In this document: in pieces, positions 31,145 to 43,289 of the stretch | Layout: every line of letters starts with the position of its first letter | How positions within the stretch are numbered: the first letter of the stretch is position 1 | NCBI GenBank assembly: GCA_037976565.1 | Contig: CP137670.1 | Coordinates: 12,920,600 to 12,984,599, forward strand | Direction of reading: 5' to 3' | DNA: 64,000 nucleotides | Source: Mesocentrotus franciscanus | Taxonomy: Eukaryota > Echinodermata > Echinoidea > Camarodonta > Strongylocentrotidae | Notes under the pieces: model-generated | Seen by the model: the letters and a program-made list of their open reading frames with translations, nothing else | The model's database searches: none | What the model was told of the DNA's origin: nothing | Translations under genes and position numbers: made by a program

Positions 31145-31381
31145 TTAAAGCGATACCGAACTGATGAACTGTCTGCCCTAGTGTACTGTTTATTGCACAG
31201 CGCCATCTCATGGTCAACTTGCCAACAGTGCGTACCCCATTACCTAATTATCCACTTTGCAGGCAGAAGACTCAATGCGAGAACCATTAGCGCAGCGAGT
31301 TACGGGACCATACTGCTACAGCTGACCTGAGATGGCGCAAGAGGGGATACTTCTGGTACAGTGCGGCTTTAAAAAACATAC
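31145..31381. mobile_element. Small TTAA element, family G
   Basis: TTAA-AGCGATACCGAACTGAT at the left and GTACAGTGCGGCT-TTAA at the right: TTAA target site and AGC/GCT termini, as in family A but with a different interior (CATCTCATGGTCAACTTGCC). Confidence 0.7.
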
Positions 31382-31388
31382 ACATTTA

Positions 31389-31801
31389 TAAGGGTGCTTT
31401 CAAGCAATTTTTTGAAGCTAGAATCACAAACATGAATCACGAATCAAAACGCCGTTACAAAACACGGTTACTGCGGGAGATCGTTCAAGCAATTTTCCAT
31501 CAACGCTGATTCTCGCTCATTTCAAGCCCACCCAGGAAGAATAGAAAAAGATAGCGATAATATAGATAATAGATAACAACGTCATAGAATCATGATTGAG
31601 ATCTCTGTTGCGTTCAAGCGAATTTAACGCGTTACAAAACGCATCTTTTTCAGCGTTTCATGTTTGCGTTTTTAAAAACGTTTATTTTTACGCCAGACGA
31701 AAAATCGCTTGAAATCGCTTGAACGCAACTGTGTTTTAAACTATATGTCTTTGAAAATCGTGTTTCTAGGGTGAAAAAGTGTCGCTTGAACGCACCCTTA
31801 T
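31389..31801. mobile_element. TIR element with AAGGGTGC(G/T)TTCAAGC termini
   Basis: AAGGGTGCTTTCAAGCAATT at the left and TCGCTTGAACGCACCCTT at the right. Further internal copies of TTCAAGC/GCTTGAA are present. No coding capacity. Confidence 0.75.
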
Positions 31802-31842
31802 TCATTCATTCAATACATTTTTTTTTGGTCTGGTACCTTTAG

Positions 31843-31911
31843 ATTAGCTGATGGCGATGCTACAGATGAAACCTTCCCTGGATTAGGGTTTGTGATTGAT
31901 TTCTTATCAAG
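31843..31911 (+). CDS. TGFBRAP1: TGFBRAP1 homologue, coding exon 15
   Basis: Completes Arg511 and codes LADGDATDETFPGLGFVIDF then LS (512-533), with two bases of codon 534. Acceptor TTTAG at 31838-31842, donor GTGAGA at 31912. Confidence 0.92.
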
Positions 31912-31957
31912 GTGAGATATATTCCTTTCTCCATTCCTTTTTATCTTCAAGACACAT

Positions 31958-32309
31958 TAGGCCTGTCTTCATCAGCTCAAGATTGCCAAATAACCCACTA
32001 TTTTACTATCCCTATCCCAAATTATCCAGCTAATTTGCGTCTGCATCAACCCGCAGTTGCAATTAGCGGGATATTTGGTTGAGATAATCATCCCAAGATA
32101 TCTTGGGCTAGTTTGCAAAATATCCCGCTATTTGTCCGGTGCGTCTTAACCAGCCCGAAGACTCGCACTACGCGCGAACGCTGAGTAAAATATCTCGAGC
32201 TAATTTCGCGAGCTCATGAAGACGCGATCTGTAACTTCGGGCTTATTTCCCAATCCGAAATAGCGGGCTACATGTATTTGGCAATCTCGAGCTGATGAAG
32301 ACATACCTA
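31958..32309. mobile_element. Long-TIR element, family D, copy 1
   Basis: TAGGCCTGTCTTCATCAGCT at the left; AGCTGATGAAGACATACCTA at the right. The arms continue through GATTGCCAAATAACCC. The interior has TATTTGTCCGGTGCGTCTT. Copies 2 and 3 lie at 38575 and 40649. Confidence 0.85.
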
Positions 32310-32776
32310 CAGTGGTGGGCTCCCATGGGGAATTCAACACCATCCTGGTGTTCACCCAATAACAGGTGTTGTCAATCACTAGGATTAGCCTTCAGGTTTA
32401 TGATTAACAGGCCTTATGTAATGCTCTGCATTTTCCACCAATCACCCCATATGGAAAAATCATTATCTTATATTTCCATCACCCAAAGACTCTCAGAGAG
32501 ACTTGGGAGTATTTTCTTGATGGGACCACAGGTTTGCTGTGTGCAGACTTGTACATCAATTAATGGTATTTCCACCAAGTCTAGTTACAGCGAATTATGA
32601 CCTACTGCACATGTAAACTGACTATTAAACATCCTTTAATATCCCACTTCAGAGAAGCACATGTACAAATGACCCCCAAATATCCCGATTCTGCTGCAAA
32701 AATTAGTTGAATGTATTGATAAGCGAATTATGACCTTCTGCACTGGAAACTGACGACCATCTCCTTTTAAATGTAG

Positions 32777-32849
32777 CTTATCTGATCATGAACTGGTATG
32801 GAGATATGTAGACTGGGCCATGAGAAAAGAACCGGAGAACGCAACCAAG
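32777..32849 (+). CDS. TGFBRAP1: TGFBRAP1 homologue, coding exon 16
   Basis: Completes Ser534 and codes LSDHELVWRYVDWAMRKEPE followed by NATK (535-558). The ELVW.Y.DW string is diagnostic of the family. Acceptor TGTAG at 32772-32776, donor GTAAAG at 32850. The next intron is almost entirely trinucleotide repeat. Confidence 0.94.
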
Positions 32850-32879
32850 GTAAAGACCAAAAACATTTTGTGGCAATGC

Positions 32880-33270
32880 TGGTGGTTTGGTGGTGGTGAT
32901 GGTGGTGGTGGTGATGGTGGTGTTGGTGGTGGTGGTGATGATGGTGTTGTTGGTGGTGGTGGTGGTGGTGGTGATGATGGTGTTAGAGGTTGGGTTGGTG
33001 ATGATGTTGATGGTGGTGATGATGGTGATGGTGGTGATGGTGGTGGTGGTGGTGGTGGTGGTGGAGATGGTGATGTTGACAATGACGATGGTATTTGTGA
33101 TGGTGGTGATGATTTTAGTGATGGTGATGGCACTAAAAGTGTTGATAATGATGATGTTGATGATGATGATGATATTGAAGACGATGATTGGGGAGATGAA
33201 GAAAGTGGAGATGAAGATAATAGTGAAGATGATGATGATGTTGATGATGGTGATCATTGATGGTGATAAA
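32880..33270 (+). repeat. (GGT/GAT)n trinucleotide tract in intron 16
   Basis: Interrupted GGT, GAT and GTT triplets over about 390 bases, starting about 30 bases after the exon 16 donor. The long frames (Gly/Asp-rich, or Val/Met-rich in another frame) are repeat products. Confidence 0.95.
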
Positions 33271-33469
33271 GATTAAGCATGGGAATGAGGATAGATAATG
33301 ATGATAAGAGTGATTATTTGCTTTTAGTGCTGAGGATGTTGCTGATAATGATGGTGGTGTTCTTGATTTAAACACTTCAAATCGTGCCTCAGAACTTACT
33401 TTTTTGTGGAAATCTGCAACTATTCACTTCATTTGTGGTGTCTGTGCCTGTTGATGTTCCTTAACAGAA

Positions 33470-33471
33470 AT

Positions 33472-33503
<32 letters not shown>

Positions 33504-34086
33504 TATCATCACCATCATCATCGTCATCATCATCATCATCATCATCATCAACATTATCACAATCATCATCATCATCAACATTATCACGATCATCAACATC
33601 ATCGTTATCATCATCATCACAATCATCAACATCATCATTATTATCATCATCAACAGCATCATGACCAACATCATCATCATCATCATTATGACATCACAAT
33701 CATCAACATTATCATCATCATTAACATTGTCATCATCATCATTATGACATCACAATCATCAACATCATCATTATTATCATCATCAACAGCATCACGACCA
33801 TCATCATCATCATCATCATTATGACATCACAATCATCAACATTATCATCATCATCAACATCATCGTCACCATCATCATCATTGTGATGTGGTGATGATGA
33901 TGATATTAGTGATTGTCACGATTGTGATGATGTGAATGATGATGATATTAGTGATTTTCATGATAGTGATGATGACGATGATATTAGTGATTGTCACGAT
34001 TATGATGATGATGATGATGATATTAGTGATTGTCACGATTTGTGATGATGACGATGATGACGATGATGATGATGATTGTGATGATG

Positions 34087-34131
<45 letters not shown>

Positions 34132-34133
34132 TT
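33470..34133 (+). repeat. Palindromic (ATC)n/(GAT)n tract in intron 16
   Basis: CAT/ATC triplets with AACATCATC interruptions to about 33880, then GAT triplets (GATGATGATATTAGTGATTG modules, period about 60) to 34133. The strand switch near 33885 makes the tract self-complementary. It ends about 25 bases before exon 17. Confidence 0.95.
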
Positions 34134-34159
34134 TACCATCTCTGGATCTTTTTCTCCAG

Positions 34160-34294
34160 ATTTTCACTGAGAGACCGGAGAATGAGCCAGTGAGTGAGAG
34201 GATGAGACCAGACGTGATCATAGACTATCTTCATGCCTACCCCAGGGCTGTCATTAGATACCTGGAACATCTCGTCTTTGTCAAGAAAATGGAG
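34160..34294 (+). CDS. TGFBRAP1: TGFBRAP1 homologue, coding exon 17
   Basis: Codes residues 559-603: IFTERPENEPVSERMRPDVI, IDYLHAYPRAVIRYLEHLVF and VKKME. The IFT.RP and YLEHLV motifs match the family. Acceptor TCCAG at 34155-34159 sits only about 25 bases after a (GAT)n tract; donor GTATGA at 34295. Confidence 0.95.
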
Positions 34295-34379
34295 GTATGA
34301 GTTGAATGAAAGATTTTATTATGTTAAGGGTGATAAAGGGTAAAACTAAATGTAAACCTGTATCTCAAACTCCTGTTTA

Positions 34380-34985
34380 TTTTATTTATCCTCTCTCTGT
34401 CTGTCTGTCTGTCTCCCTCTCTCTATCTCTCTCCCCCCCTCTCTCCCTTCCTTTCTGATTCATATATTTTCCTCTCTCTCTCTACCTCCCTATATATCTC
34501 TATCTATCTAGCTAGCTATTTATATTATATCTCTTTCTTTTTATTTTATTCTCCCTCTTTCTTTCTCTTTCTCCTTCACCCCTCCACCTCCATCTCTCCC
34601 TCTCTCCCTCTCTGTCCATGTCTCTTCTTTGCTTCATATATTTCTCCTCTCCGTCTCCCTCTCTCCCTCTATTTATCTATATCATTATATATCTAGCTAG
34701 CTAGCTAGCTTCTGATTTCTCTTTCTTTTTATCTTATTCTTTCTTTCTCTGTAATCTCTTTCTCATATTTTCTCTTTCTCCTTCACCCCCCCCCCCTCCC
34801 TCTCTGTCCATGGATCTTCTTCTCTACTTCATGTATTTCTCCTCTTTTTCTCTCTCTATCTATATCTCTGTCTATCTATTTAGCTAGCTAGTGTAGTCTA
34901 TTTAGTGTAGCTTAATATTTCTCTTTCTTTTGATCTTATTCTCTCTTTCTCTTTCTCCTTCACCCTCCCCTCACCCCCTCCCCAC
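34380..34985 (+). repeat. CT-rich compound microsatellite
   Basis: Three diverged modules, each CT-rich and then CTAGCTAGCTAG, and each followed by CTCTTTCTTTT.ATCTTATTCT and a CACCCC block; period about 200. Start of intron 17. Confidence 0.8.
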
Positions 34986-35020
34986 TTCATTGCCTTGGGC
35001 CATTCATCAGTTGTTGCATA

Positions 35021-35196
35021 TACAGTCAAACCTGTCTATAGCGACCGCCCAAGGGAAACACAAAAAGTGGTCTTTGTAGACAGGTTCCTTTAGTACATGT
35101 TTCAATGAGAAACCATTTTCAAGGGAACAAAAAATGTGGTCTTTGTAGACAGGTGGTCTTTGTGGACAGGTGGTCACTAAAGCAGGTTTGACTGTA
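35021..35196. mobile_element. MITE family C (TA-flanked), copy 3
   Basis: TACAGTCAAACCTGTCTATA at the left and GCAGGTTTGACTGTA at the right, interior as in the other copies. Confidence 0.85.
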
Positions 35197-36589
35197 CTAA
35201 CCTGTTGATTACTGAATTTTCTACCTCCTGTATTAAAGCAGTGCTCAACACTATGAAACAGGCGCCTGGGACACATGGGTGCCCAAAATCTAAGTCTGGA
35301 TCCCTAATATTTTCACACAGCTGCATTGCTATCCTGGCTGTGTATTAAAAGCTGTTCTTTTGACTCTCAACATTTCAAACACCACTGTACAAAACTCAAC
35401 TGATTTTCACTATAAAAAATCGGTACTTTAGTGGCAATTGATGACACCTAAATAGCAGTAAAATACAACTTTTTTGAACTTACTGATGTTAGAAAGAATA
35501 ATTTAAAAATTCAAATCGTGAGTCTACTGTCAAACTTGCCGATCAGCCACATCGGCATGACTGTGTGCATGTGTGTATTATAAGTGTATTGACTATTCAT
35601 GTGTGCAAATGCTGCCTATTAACACGTAGTGCAGCGATAGAGGTCAATACGCATTAGCATTGACTCTCTATGCTTTGCTGGAGTGAATATTTTGAAGTTT
35701 TTGTATAGTGCTCATGCATACAGACCAGACCCTAAAGATTTCAATCCAGACCCCCTTCCAAAAAATTTAGTATGTAGCCCAACCATAGGCTTAATACTGG
35801 AAGCATCTGGTTTTTGCAGGCAATGAGTTACAAATATTTTCTCTTTGCATAATTTTCTTTCTGTAATTTTGTTGTTGTTGTTTGTATGTTTGGTGTTGCC
35901 TTTGGAGGATTATATTGAAGCTTGTCATTTAATCCTTTAATTTGAGATCATGTTATCTGAATTATTGATAATAGTGCTTGTATTAGATTATATAACACTG
36001 AAGTATTCTGTTAAAAATGCTATATAAATTCTATTCTACACTTTATCAAGAAATTAATTTTCTTTAGAAATATCTAACTCTTTATTTATTCATTTTTTTA
36101 ATTATTATTTTGCCTTGGATGTTTTATCATATATCCATATTATTGTGAGGTGGCTTTTTTAAAATTCTGTGGAAAACTACTGCGATGTATTCAGACTATG
36201 ACCTCTAATGAGCCTTCCTCCTCACGTCAGCTATTGTAATCTAGATCCACAGAACTTTGGCTTTTGAGAAGAAAAAAACCACAGACAAAAACATCGAATT
36301 GGGGGGTTTTGGGATAATAATTGGCACCGCTTGACCAAGAGAGGGTGAACTTGTGTATCGCTTTGCTTTTGTGTTCTGTCGCTGGGCGCTGAGCCGTGAT
36401 TTGAGTTGCGGGGATGGAATTTGAAAAACAAGTTCAAGTAGGATTGTGCTTAGGATATGCGGGAGCGACGCGAGAGGTTCGGGTCAAGGGTCAAGGGTTA
36501 ATGGTGTGTCAGCTCTGTAGAGCCTCAAGTTGGTTGCTTTAAATTTAAAAGACCAGATTTGGGAGGTCATAGCACTTTATGTAGAAATG

Positions 36590-36833
36590 ATCAACAAATA
36601 TCCACAGATCTTTTAAACAAGGAGCCGTCCCACTTGGTGCATTTTAGAATCAAGTGCTGCGAAAGTGTTGGAGAGGCTTCATCAATAGCTCTTGAAAGGA
36701 ATACTTCCACCTGTGTTCCATAGAATGTACCGTCGGTGCATGAATGTACCGTTGGTGCATGAACGAATAATTATTACATAACTTTCGAGACCATCTATCC
36801 AGAATTCATCTCAATGGGTTTCACAATTTTTGT
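36590..36833. mobile_element. Diverged family E element
   Basis: AATATCCACAGATCTT, AGGAATACTTCCACCTGTGT and ATTACATAACTTTC also occur in the insert at 38681-38998. The ends are eroded, and a TTAA MITE starts directly after it. Confidence 0.6.
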
Positions 36834-37122
36834 TTAAAGCCCCACTGTACTACTTGTAGCTACTTGCTCCCTCTATATAGAAAACAATGCCTAAGCGGTA
36901 CCTGTTGGTCCCCCATGATCCTCTTCTTCTTATGTTAAGTGATAGCTGAGTTGATGAGATAACCACCTGTCAGTGACCACGCTAATCCCTCTAATCCCTC
37001 CTGGCCAAACTAGTGCAGAGGGGTTTTAAAAAAGAGGATCATGGGGGACCAACGGGCACAGCTTAGGCATTGTTTTCTATATAGAGGGAGCAAGTAACTA
37101 CAAGTGGTACATTGGGGCTTTA
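36834..37122. mobile_element. TTAA MITE family A, back-to-back composite
   Basis: A full element (36834-37029) is followed immediately by a truncated reversed one (from AGAGGATCATGGGGGACCAA to CATTGGGGCT-TTAA at 37122), sharing one TTAA-like junction at 37026-37029. Confidence 0.8.
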
Positions 37123-37616
37123 AATTACCTCTATCTGTCCATGTGTAGATAGTATCTCCAAACTGGTGTGGCTTTTTAATATTTCAGAGTGATTTAAAGT
37201 CCCTATCAGGGATTTGCTAGCCCTCGAAAACTATCTCAAAATTTATCTGTAGCAGCAAGATGAGTTTATGAAAGTATGTGCAAAATTTCAGATCAAAAGC
37301 CTATGTGGTTTTCTCTCTATGAGTGAAATATTGAAGCCCTCATTTTGTTCATAACAAATGGGGTGAATAAAACACTGCCAGGTACGAAAATAAAATTTAA
37401 AAAGGAAAATGACTGTAATTGTGCAAATAATGAATATTTTGCCACCCTACTTTTACAACAGTTTTCAATTATGATTTTTTACATTTTGGCCTCTTTACAA
37501 CTTTTGAGATTATTTGAATGAATACCGTAGATTGAGAACTAGAGTAATGGGAAAGAGTGGAGGGATAAACTATACTGAGAAGCTTATAGCTTGGAAAAAT
37601 TTAGACCCCCTGAATA

Positions 37617-37683
37617 TTGGAAGAAACTTTAAAAAGAAACTTTAAAAAGAAACTTTAAAAAGAAACTTTAAAATGAAACTTTT
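37617..37683. repeat. Short tandem repeat AAACTTTAAAAAG
   Basis: Four to five head-to-tail copies of a 14-15 bp unit. Confidence 0.9.
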
Positions 37684-37835
37684 ATGGATGGTAATCGCAG
37701 GTTTGAATACATTCTGATTAGAATAAAAGTGACTTACAAAATATGGGTGGACTAGTGGCCACACCCATTCACACTCACTTTAAATAGGGCCAGCACAGAA
37801 GCCAAGTCCGACTTGGGTCCCATGTGCAAGGTCAG

Positions 37836-38128
37836 GGGGGTGTTTCACAAAGACTAAGATCGACTTTAAGTTGGACTTAACTATGGCAGGCCAATCATGC
37901 CACTGGTTGCTGTCACCATTGGTCTCTCAATTATGATCTTTAGATAATATTTTTTCCTTCAGTGATGAATTATCAAAAAATGTAAATTCTGTAGATTTGT
38001 GACTATGATTTGTACGTCCCTTGAGAGACAAATGCCAGTATTATGGTGAGAGCAAACAGTGGCATGAGTGGCCTGCCATAGTTAAGTCTAACTTAAAGTT
38101 GATCTTAGTCTTTGTGAAACACCCCCCT
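37836..38128. mobile_element. Foldback MITE, family B, copy 3
   Basis: CAGGGGGGTGTTTCACAAAG at the left; CTTTGTGAAACACCCCCCTG at the right, with arms of about 65 bp. This is the best-preserved copy. Confidence 0.9.
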
Positions 38129-38574
38129 GATGTTATTTCCTATTTTCTTTATATTCCTTAACTGTAAACCCATTCAGGTTATGTAATACATGTAAGTTTT
38201 TTAGGTTGATTCTCTAAAGTCTAGCTACACTTTTTGGGGGATGATCTCTACACTTAATTTATAGCATTGTCGATACAACAATTTTTTTCTTCTTTTTTAA
38301 TTGATTTTCTGAAGTCTAGCATTACTTGAATTATTTATATTTGGTGATCTCTACACTTTAGATATAGTATGTCGATACATGACTGTACAAAATCATTGGT
38401 TTGCCTTCTTTTTTTTGTTTATGTCGGCGCACCCTTTTAATGTCGGAGCACCCTTTAAGGGTGTTAACATACATGTACCACAGTACAAGGAACCAGATGA
38501 ACTGTAATTTGTCATAGTACAAACGCTTCAAATCTAGATTTCTTTACCTCATGTATCTGACTTTTCTGACACAC

Positions 38575-39248
38575 TAGGCCTGTCTTCATCAGCTCGAGAT
38601 TGCCAAATAACCCGCTATTTTAACTATCCTGATCGCAAATTATCCACTAATTTGGTCTTCATAAGCCCGCAGTTGCAATGGACCAGTTCACGGTTAGCAC
38701 ATGTCCCAAATGACCCCGAATATCCACAGATCTCCAAAACATGAAGAGGTCCCAGTTAGACATTTTGAAATTATCACTCCTACAGCGATGGAGGTGCTAA
38801 CATACATAGCCTTTGTTTCCCCTTTTCAAAGAATACTTCCACCTGTGTATCATGGAGGGCACTGCTTGTGCATACATGAATAATGATTACATAACTTTCA
38901 TGAGCGCGTATCCAGTATTTTGTATCCGTGTATTTCACAATTTGGTCTGCAATGACCTTTATCTGCTCATGCTCAGACTGCAACTATGAACTGGCTTATT
39001 AGCTGGATATTTGGTCGAGATAATCATCCCAAGATATCTTGGGCTAGTTTGCAAAATATCCCGCTATTTGTCCGGTGCCTCTTCACCAGCCTGAAGAGTT
39101 GCACTATGTGCGAATGTTGAGCAAAATATCTAATTTCTCGAGCTCGAATTTCGAGCTGATGAAGACGTGATTTGTAACTTGGGGCTTATTTCCCAAATCA
39201 GAAATAGCGGGCTATTTGGCAATCTCGAGCTGATGAGGACACACCTAC
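38575..39248. mobile_element. Long-TIR element, family D, copy 2 (interrupted)
   Basis: TAGGCCTGTCTTCATCAGCT at the left, GAGCTGATGAGGACACACCTA at the right. The family D sequence is split at 38680/38999 by the family E insert. Confidence 0.85.
38681..38998. mobile_element. Family E element nested in family D
   Basis: The ends CCAGTTCACGGTTAGCA and (reverse complement of the right end) CCAGTTCATAGTTGCAG are inverted repeats. Removing it restores the family D order (GCAGTTGCAAT / TTAG.(G/T)GGATATTTGG) seen at 31958-32309. Confidence 0.8.
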
Positions 39249-39404
39249 TGCATATGACATTTCTCCCAATCAATGTAGCTTGAAAACATATTGTGCTCAA
39301 TTTTCCAACATTTAGTGGAATGCCTTCACGTTCAAACGTGTTTATTTCAAAGAGTAGATTTGTTAATGTTGACAAAGAGTTTAAATCTACTGTTTAGATT
39401 CGTT

Positions 39405-39948
39405 CTCTTCTTCTTCTTCTTCTTCTTCAAAACCTATTCTATTCTTTCATTTAAATGTATGCATACACTGTCTCAGTCTACCTACAACTCTTTCTCTCGT
39501 TCTCTCTCTCTCTTCTCTATTTCGCTTTCCCTTTCTCTCTTTTTATCTCTTTCTCTTTCTCTCTATCTCTTTCTCTGTCTCTCTCTTTCTCTTTCTCTGT
39601 CTCTCTCTCTGTCTCTCTTTCCCCTTTTCTCTATCTTTTTCTCTTTCTCTTTCTCTTTCTCTTTCTATCTTTCTCTCTTTCTCTCTTTCTCTCTTTCTCT
39701 CTTTCTCTTTCTCTTTCTCTTCCTCTTTCTCTCTTCCTCTTCCTCTTTCTCTGTCTCTATTTTTTCTCTTTCTCTGTCTCTTTTTCTTTCTTTCTCTTCC
39801 TCTTTCTCTCTCTTTCTCTTCCTCTTTCTCTCTTTCTCTCTTTCTCTCTTTCTCTGTCTCTCTTTCTCTCTTTCTCTGTCTCTCTTTCTCTCACTCTCTG
39901 TCTCTCTTTCTGTCTCTCTTTCCCTTGTTCTCTATCTCTTTCTCTCTT

Positions 39949-39981
<33 letters not shown>

Positions 39982-40116
39982 TTCTCTCTTTCTCTTCCTC
40001 TTTCTCTTCCTCTTTCTCTTCCTCTTTCTCTGTCTCTATTTCTCTCTTTCTCTGTCTCTCTTTCTCTCTTTCTCTGTCTCTCTTTCTGTCTCTCTTTCCC
40101 TTGTTCTCTATCTCTT

Positions 40117-40151
<35 letters not shown>

Positions 40152-40330
40152 TTCTCTCTTTCTCTTCCTCTTTCTCTTCCTCTTTCTCTCTTTCTCTTCC
40201 TCTTTCTCTGTCTCTATTTCTCTCTTTCTCTGTCTCTCTTTCTCTCTTTCTCTTCCTCTTTCTCTCTTTCTTTCTCTCTCTATCTTTCTCTCTGTCTTTC
40301 AGTCAATTGCCCTCTCACTCTTAGCTCTAT
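39405..40330 (+). repeat. 0.9-kb CT-rich (TCTCTT)n microsatellite
   Basis: TTC triplets and then TCTCTT/TCTCTG hexamers. Large internal blocks repeat (CCCTTGTTCTCTATCTCTTT at about 39922 and 40098), showing recent segmental duplication in the array. All three + frames are open because stops cannot form in it. Confidence 0.95.
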
Positions 40331-40469
40331 CTTTTATCTTCCCCTCCTGTTAGTATTCACATCATTCTATCCCCTTCTTTCCTTTCCCTTATTTCTCACA
40401 TAGATTAAGTTTGTTTATCATTGCATTCACTGTTTCTGCTTTTCCTCTACCATCTCCTACCTCTCTCTC

Positions 40470-40500
<31 letters not shown>

Positions 40501-40648
40501 TTCATCAGTTATCTTCATCTGTACTTTTATATCTCTTTCCTTACATCTCTTAGACATCACATGTCTAAGGTTTACTGATGCAATGATTTTTTTTGGATTT
40601 TCCTTTTTTTTTATAACTATATTTCTTTTTCTACATTTTGACTGTTGA

Positions 40649-40943
40649 TAACCCGCTATTTTAACTATACCGATCGCAAATTATCCAGCTAAATTGCATC
40701 TTCATCAGCCCGCAGTTGCAATTAGCAGGATATTGGGTCAAGAAAATATCCCAAGAAATCTTGGTCTTGTTTCCAAAATATCCGGCTATTTGGGAAATAG
40801 CGGGCTAATTTGCGCGCGTCCGAGCTTGTTTGTTATGAGCGTATCGGTCTGGTGAAGACGCAATTTCGAGCTTCGGGATAATATCCCGAGTCTGAAAATA
40901 GCTGGTTGTTTGGCAAACTCGAGCTGATGAAGACAGGCCTATT
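40649..40943. mobile_element. Long-TIR element, family D, copy 3 (left end lost)
   Basis: Starts within the left arm at AACCCGCTATTTTAACTA and ends with GATGAAGACAGGCCTA. A family I copy follows directly (to about 41122). Confidence 0.8.
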
Positions 40944-40944
40944 G

Positions 40945-41122
40945 TGAACAATTGATTTGTCCTGATTTATGTTTATTGAGAATGTGACATATCAAAGCCT
41001 ACATCTAAAAGTATTCAACAAAGGCCCTAATTCAACCCGTCCACCTTTCATTCTTGAGTTACAAAAAACACAAAAAACATAAAATTTACAAGGAGTATGA
41101 ATTATTCAGCTGTTAACTGTAA
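40945..41122. mobile_element. Small TIR element, family I, partial copy
   Basis: Shares CACCTTTCATTCTTGAGTTAC and TTATTCAGCTGTTAACTGTA with 17963-18188. A (CA)n microsatellite (about 41127-41168) follows. Confidence 0.7.
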
Positions 41123-41949
41123 ACACATCACACACACCCACACACCCACACACACACACACACACACAAGTCAAAATAACTTCAGGATAGCTAGCTACTC
41201 TCCCAAAGTCTCTTTCAAAGTCAGAATTCCCCATGCCCTTTAATGCCAGCATTCCAGCAAACGCCCACAAAATGTGTGAAGTTGGTTGAAAAACACATCA
41301 AAATTCGACTCTATGGCATTGTATAATTTATATGTTGATGCGCGCTTTTACCATGATCGTTAGATAAGCAGTAGAGTGTAGCGATGTGATTAGGTAGGGA
41401 ATTCCAGGCTGTAATTCAGCCATGGTTTATTGCCACGTTCTGGCGTCGATTTTGAAAAAGAGGGTTTTTCCAGCATTTTGTTTATTCATGCCATGCCATA
41501 TTTGATATCATTTGAGTTGAGTGGATGATTTTTCTCATGAAAGGAGACACCCCATGCATATCTTGTTCATTTATTTAATATGTTTCCAAGATTTATACCC
41601 TCTTCCCTCCATCTTTCTCATATTCTCACATTCACATTTTCTGTCTATTATTATCATTATTATTATTATCATTATTACTTATTTGGCAAAGACGAAATCA
41701 AGAAACTGTGAATACCAAACAACAGTTAGAATGATGTGAGTTACATGGATGCCAGCAAAACAAAAAGATGAACTTTAAATAACTATCACCCGAATATCTT
41801 ATTTTCCAGCCCATGTGACTTCACATGAATAAAAAGCGCAGAATAAAAAGTGCAGAATAGCAAGATACAATAAGTAATGAATTGAATTGCAAGCATATTT
41901 AATGATAGAAAAAGAAAAAGAAAACAATTAATGTCACACTTGCCATCTT

Positions 41950-42291
41950 CCTCTGTCTCTATCCTTTCTGCCTATCTCTCTGGTTGCCATCTCCCTTCTT
42001 CCTCCCTTTTCACTCTGTCTCTCTTTACATGTAACTCCTCTTTTTATTTCCCTCTCTCTCTATATCTTTCTATTCATCCCCTATTTGGTCTCTACTTTTC
42101 TCCTTTAATCCATCTTCCTCTCATTCTCTCTGTCCCCCCTCTCTCTCTTACTCTCTTACTCTCTCTCTCTCCCTTGCTCCCTCTCCCTCTTGTGCTCTCC
42201 CTCTTGATCCCTTTCTCTTGCTGTCTTCCTCTTCCTCTTTATCTATCTATCTATCTCTCCTATTTCCATCTCATTTCTTTGTCTCTTTTTG

Positions 42292-42327
<36 letters not shown>

Positions 42328-42493
42328 ATACATGTATATTTCTTTTTATCCCCTTTTCCTCTGTACGTTTCTCCTTTAACCCACCTTCCTCTCATTCTCT
42401 CTTCCCCCTTGCTCATTCTCTCCCCCCCTCTCTCTCTCTCTCTCCTCCCCTCTCTCTCTCTCTCTCTTTCTCCCTCTCTCTCTCTCTCTCCTC

Positions 42494-42530
<37 letters not shown>

Positions 42531-42690
42531 CCCCTCTCTCCCTCTCTCCCTCTCTCTCTCCTCCCCCTCTCTCTCTCTCCTCCTCTCTCTCTCCTCCCCC
42601 TCTCTCTCTTTCTCTCCTCCCCTCTCTCTCTCTCTCTCCTCCCTCTCTCTCTCCTCCCCTCTCTCTCTCTCTTTCTCTCCTCCCTTTCAC
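41950..42690 (+). repeat. 0.7-kb CT-rich tract
   Basis: Imperfect (TC)n with CTCCCC modules and an internal duplication (TTTTAATCCATCTTCCTCTC at about 42102 against TTTAACCCACCTTCCTCTCA at about 42375). Not coding. Confidence 0.9.
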
Positions 42691-43289
42691 TCAGTCAGTG
42701 GTGAGCAAGGTCACTAGAAAATGGCCTGTTCATTCAAATAAATTTCTTTATTCCTTTATTCCACCTTTTCAATGGATTTACCTATTATGTCCACCCCCAT
42801 AGGGATGATCTATTTGTCCATTTTTTTCTTTATGAAATGCTCCTTTTATGCTTGAAATAATGACTCTGCTAGTAGCACCGATTCTACTCTAAAGACCTGT
42901 ACCCTTTACTATGGTAGATTTTTTGTTGTCCTCTTTTTTTAAATAAAAAAGTGTAACTTCAGCTTTACAGTATGATGCATTTTTCCCCACGCACACACAC
43001 ATTCTTGTGGTAAGATGTACGCTTTGCATTTAAGTGGGTGTTTTTTATGAAATACTTTTTTGCTCAGTTTTTTAAAACATTGTGTTCCTGAGTTATTTAT
43101 TGTTTCTGATAGATGTTATGTTGTATGTATTCTACATGTCTTGCAACTCGTTTTATGCCTTACTTTGACGCACTGCATATGTTGCATGATTATTTTTGTT
43201 TTTTTAAGGGGATGGGGAAGGGGCTCTCTCTCTCTCTCTCATACATGTATTTTTTTTATGAGTTCATAGTTTAATTCTTGTCACAACTC

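Noticed and set aside
33406..33747. Poly-Ile/poly-Met open frames
   Set aside because: ATC/GAT repeat translation; intron 16.
39291..40403. 370-codon open frame rich in Ser/Leu/Phe
   Set aside because: CT-only sequence cannot form stops; all + frames are open, no domain, no splice context.
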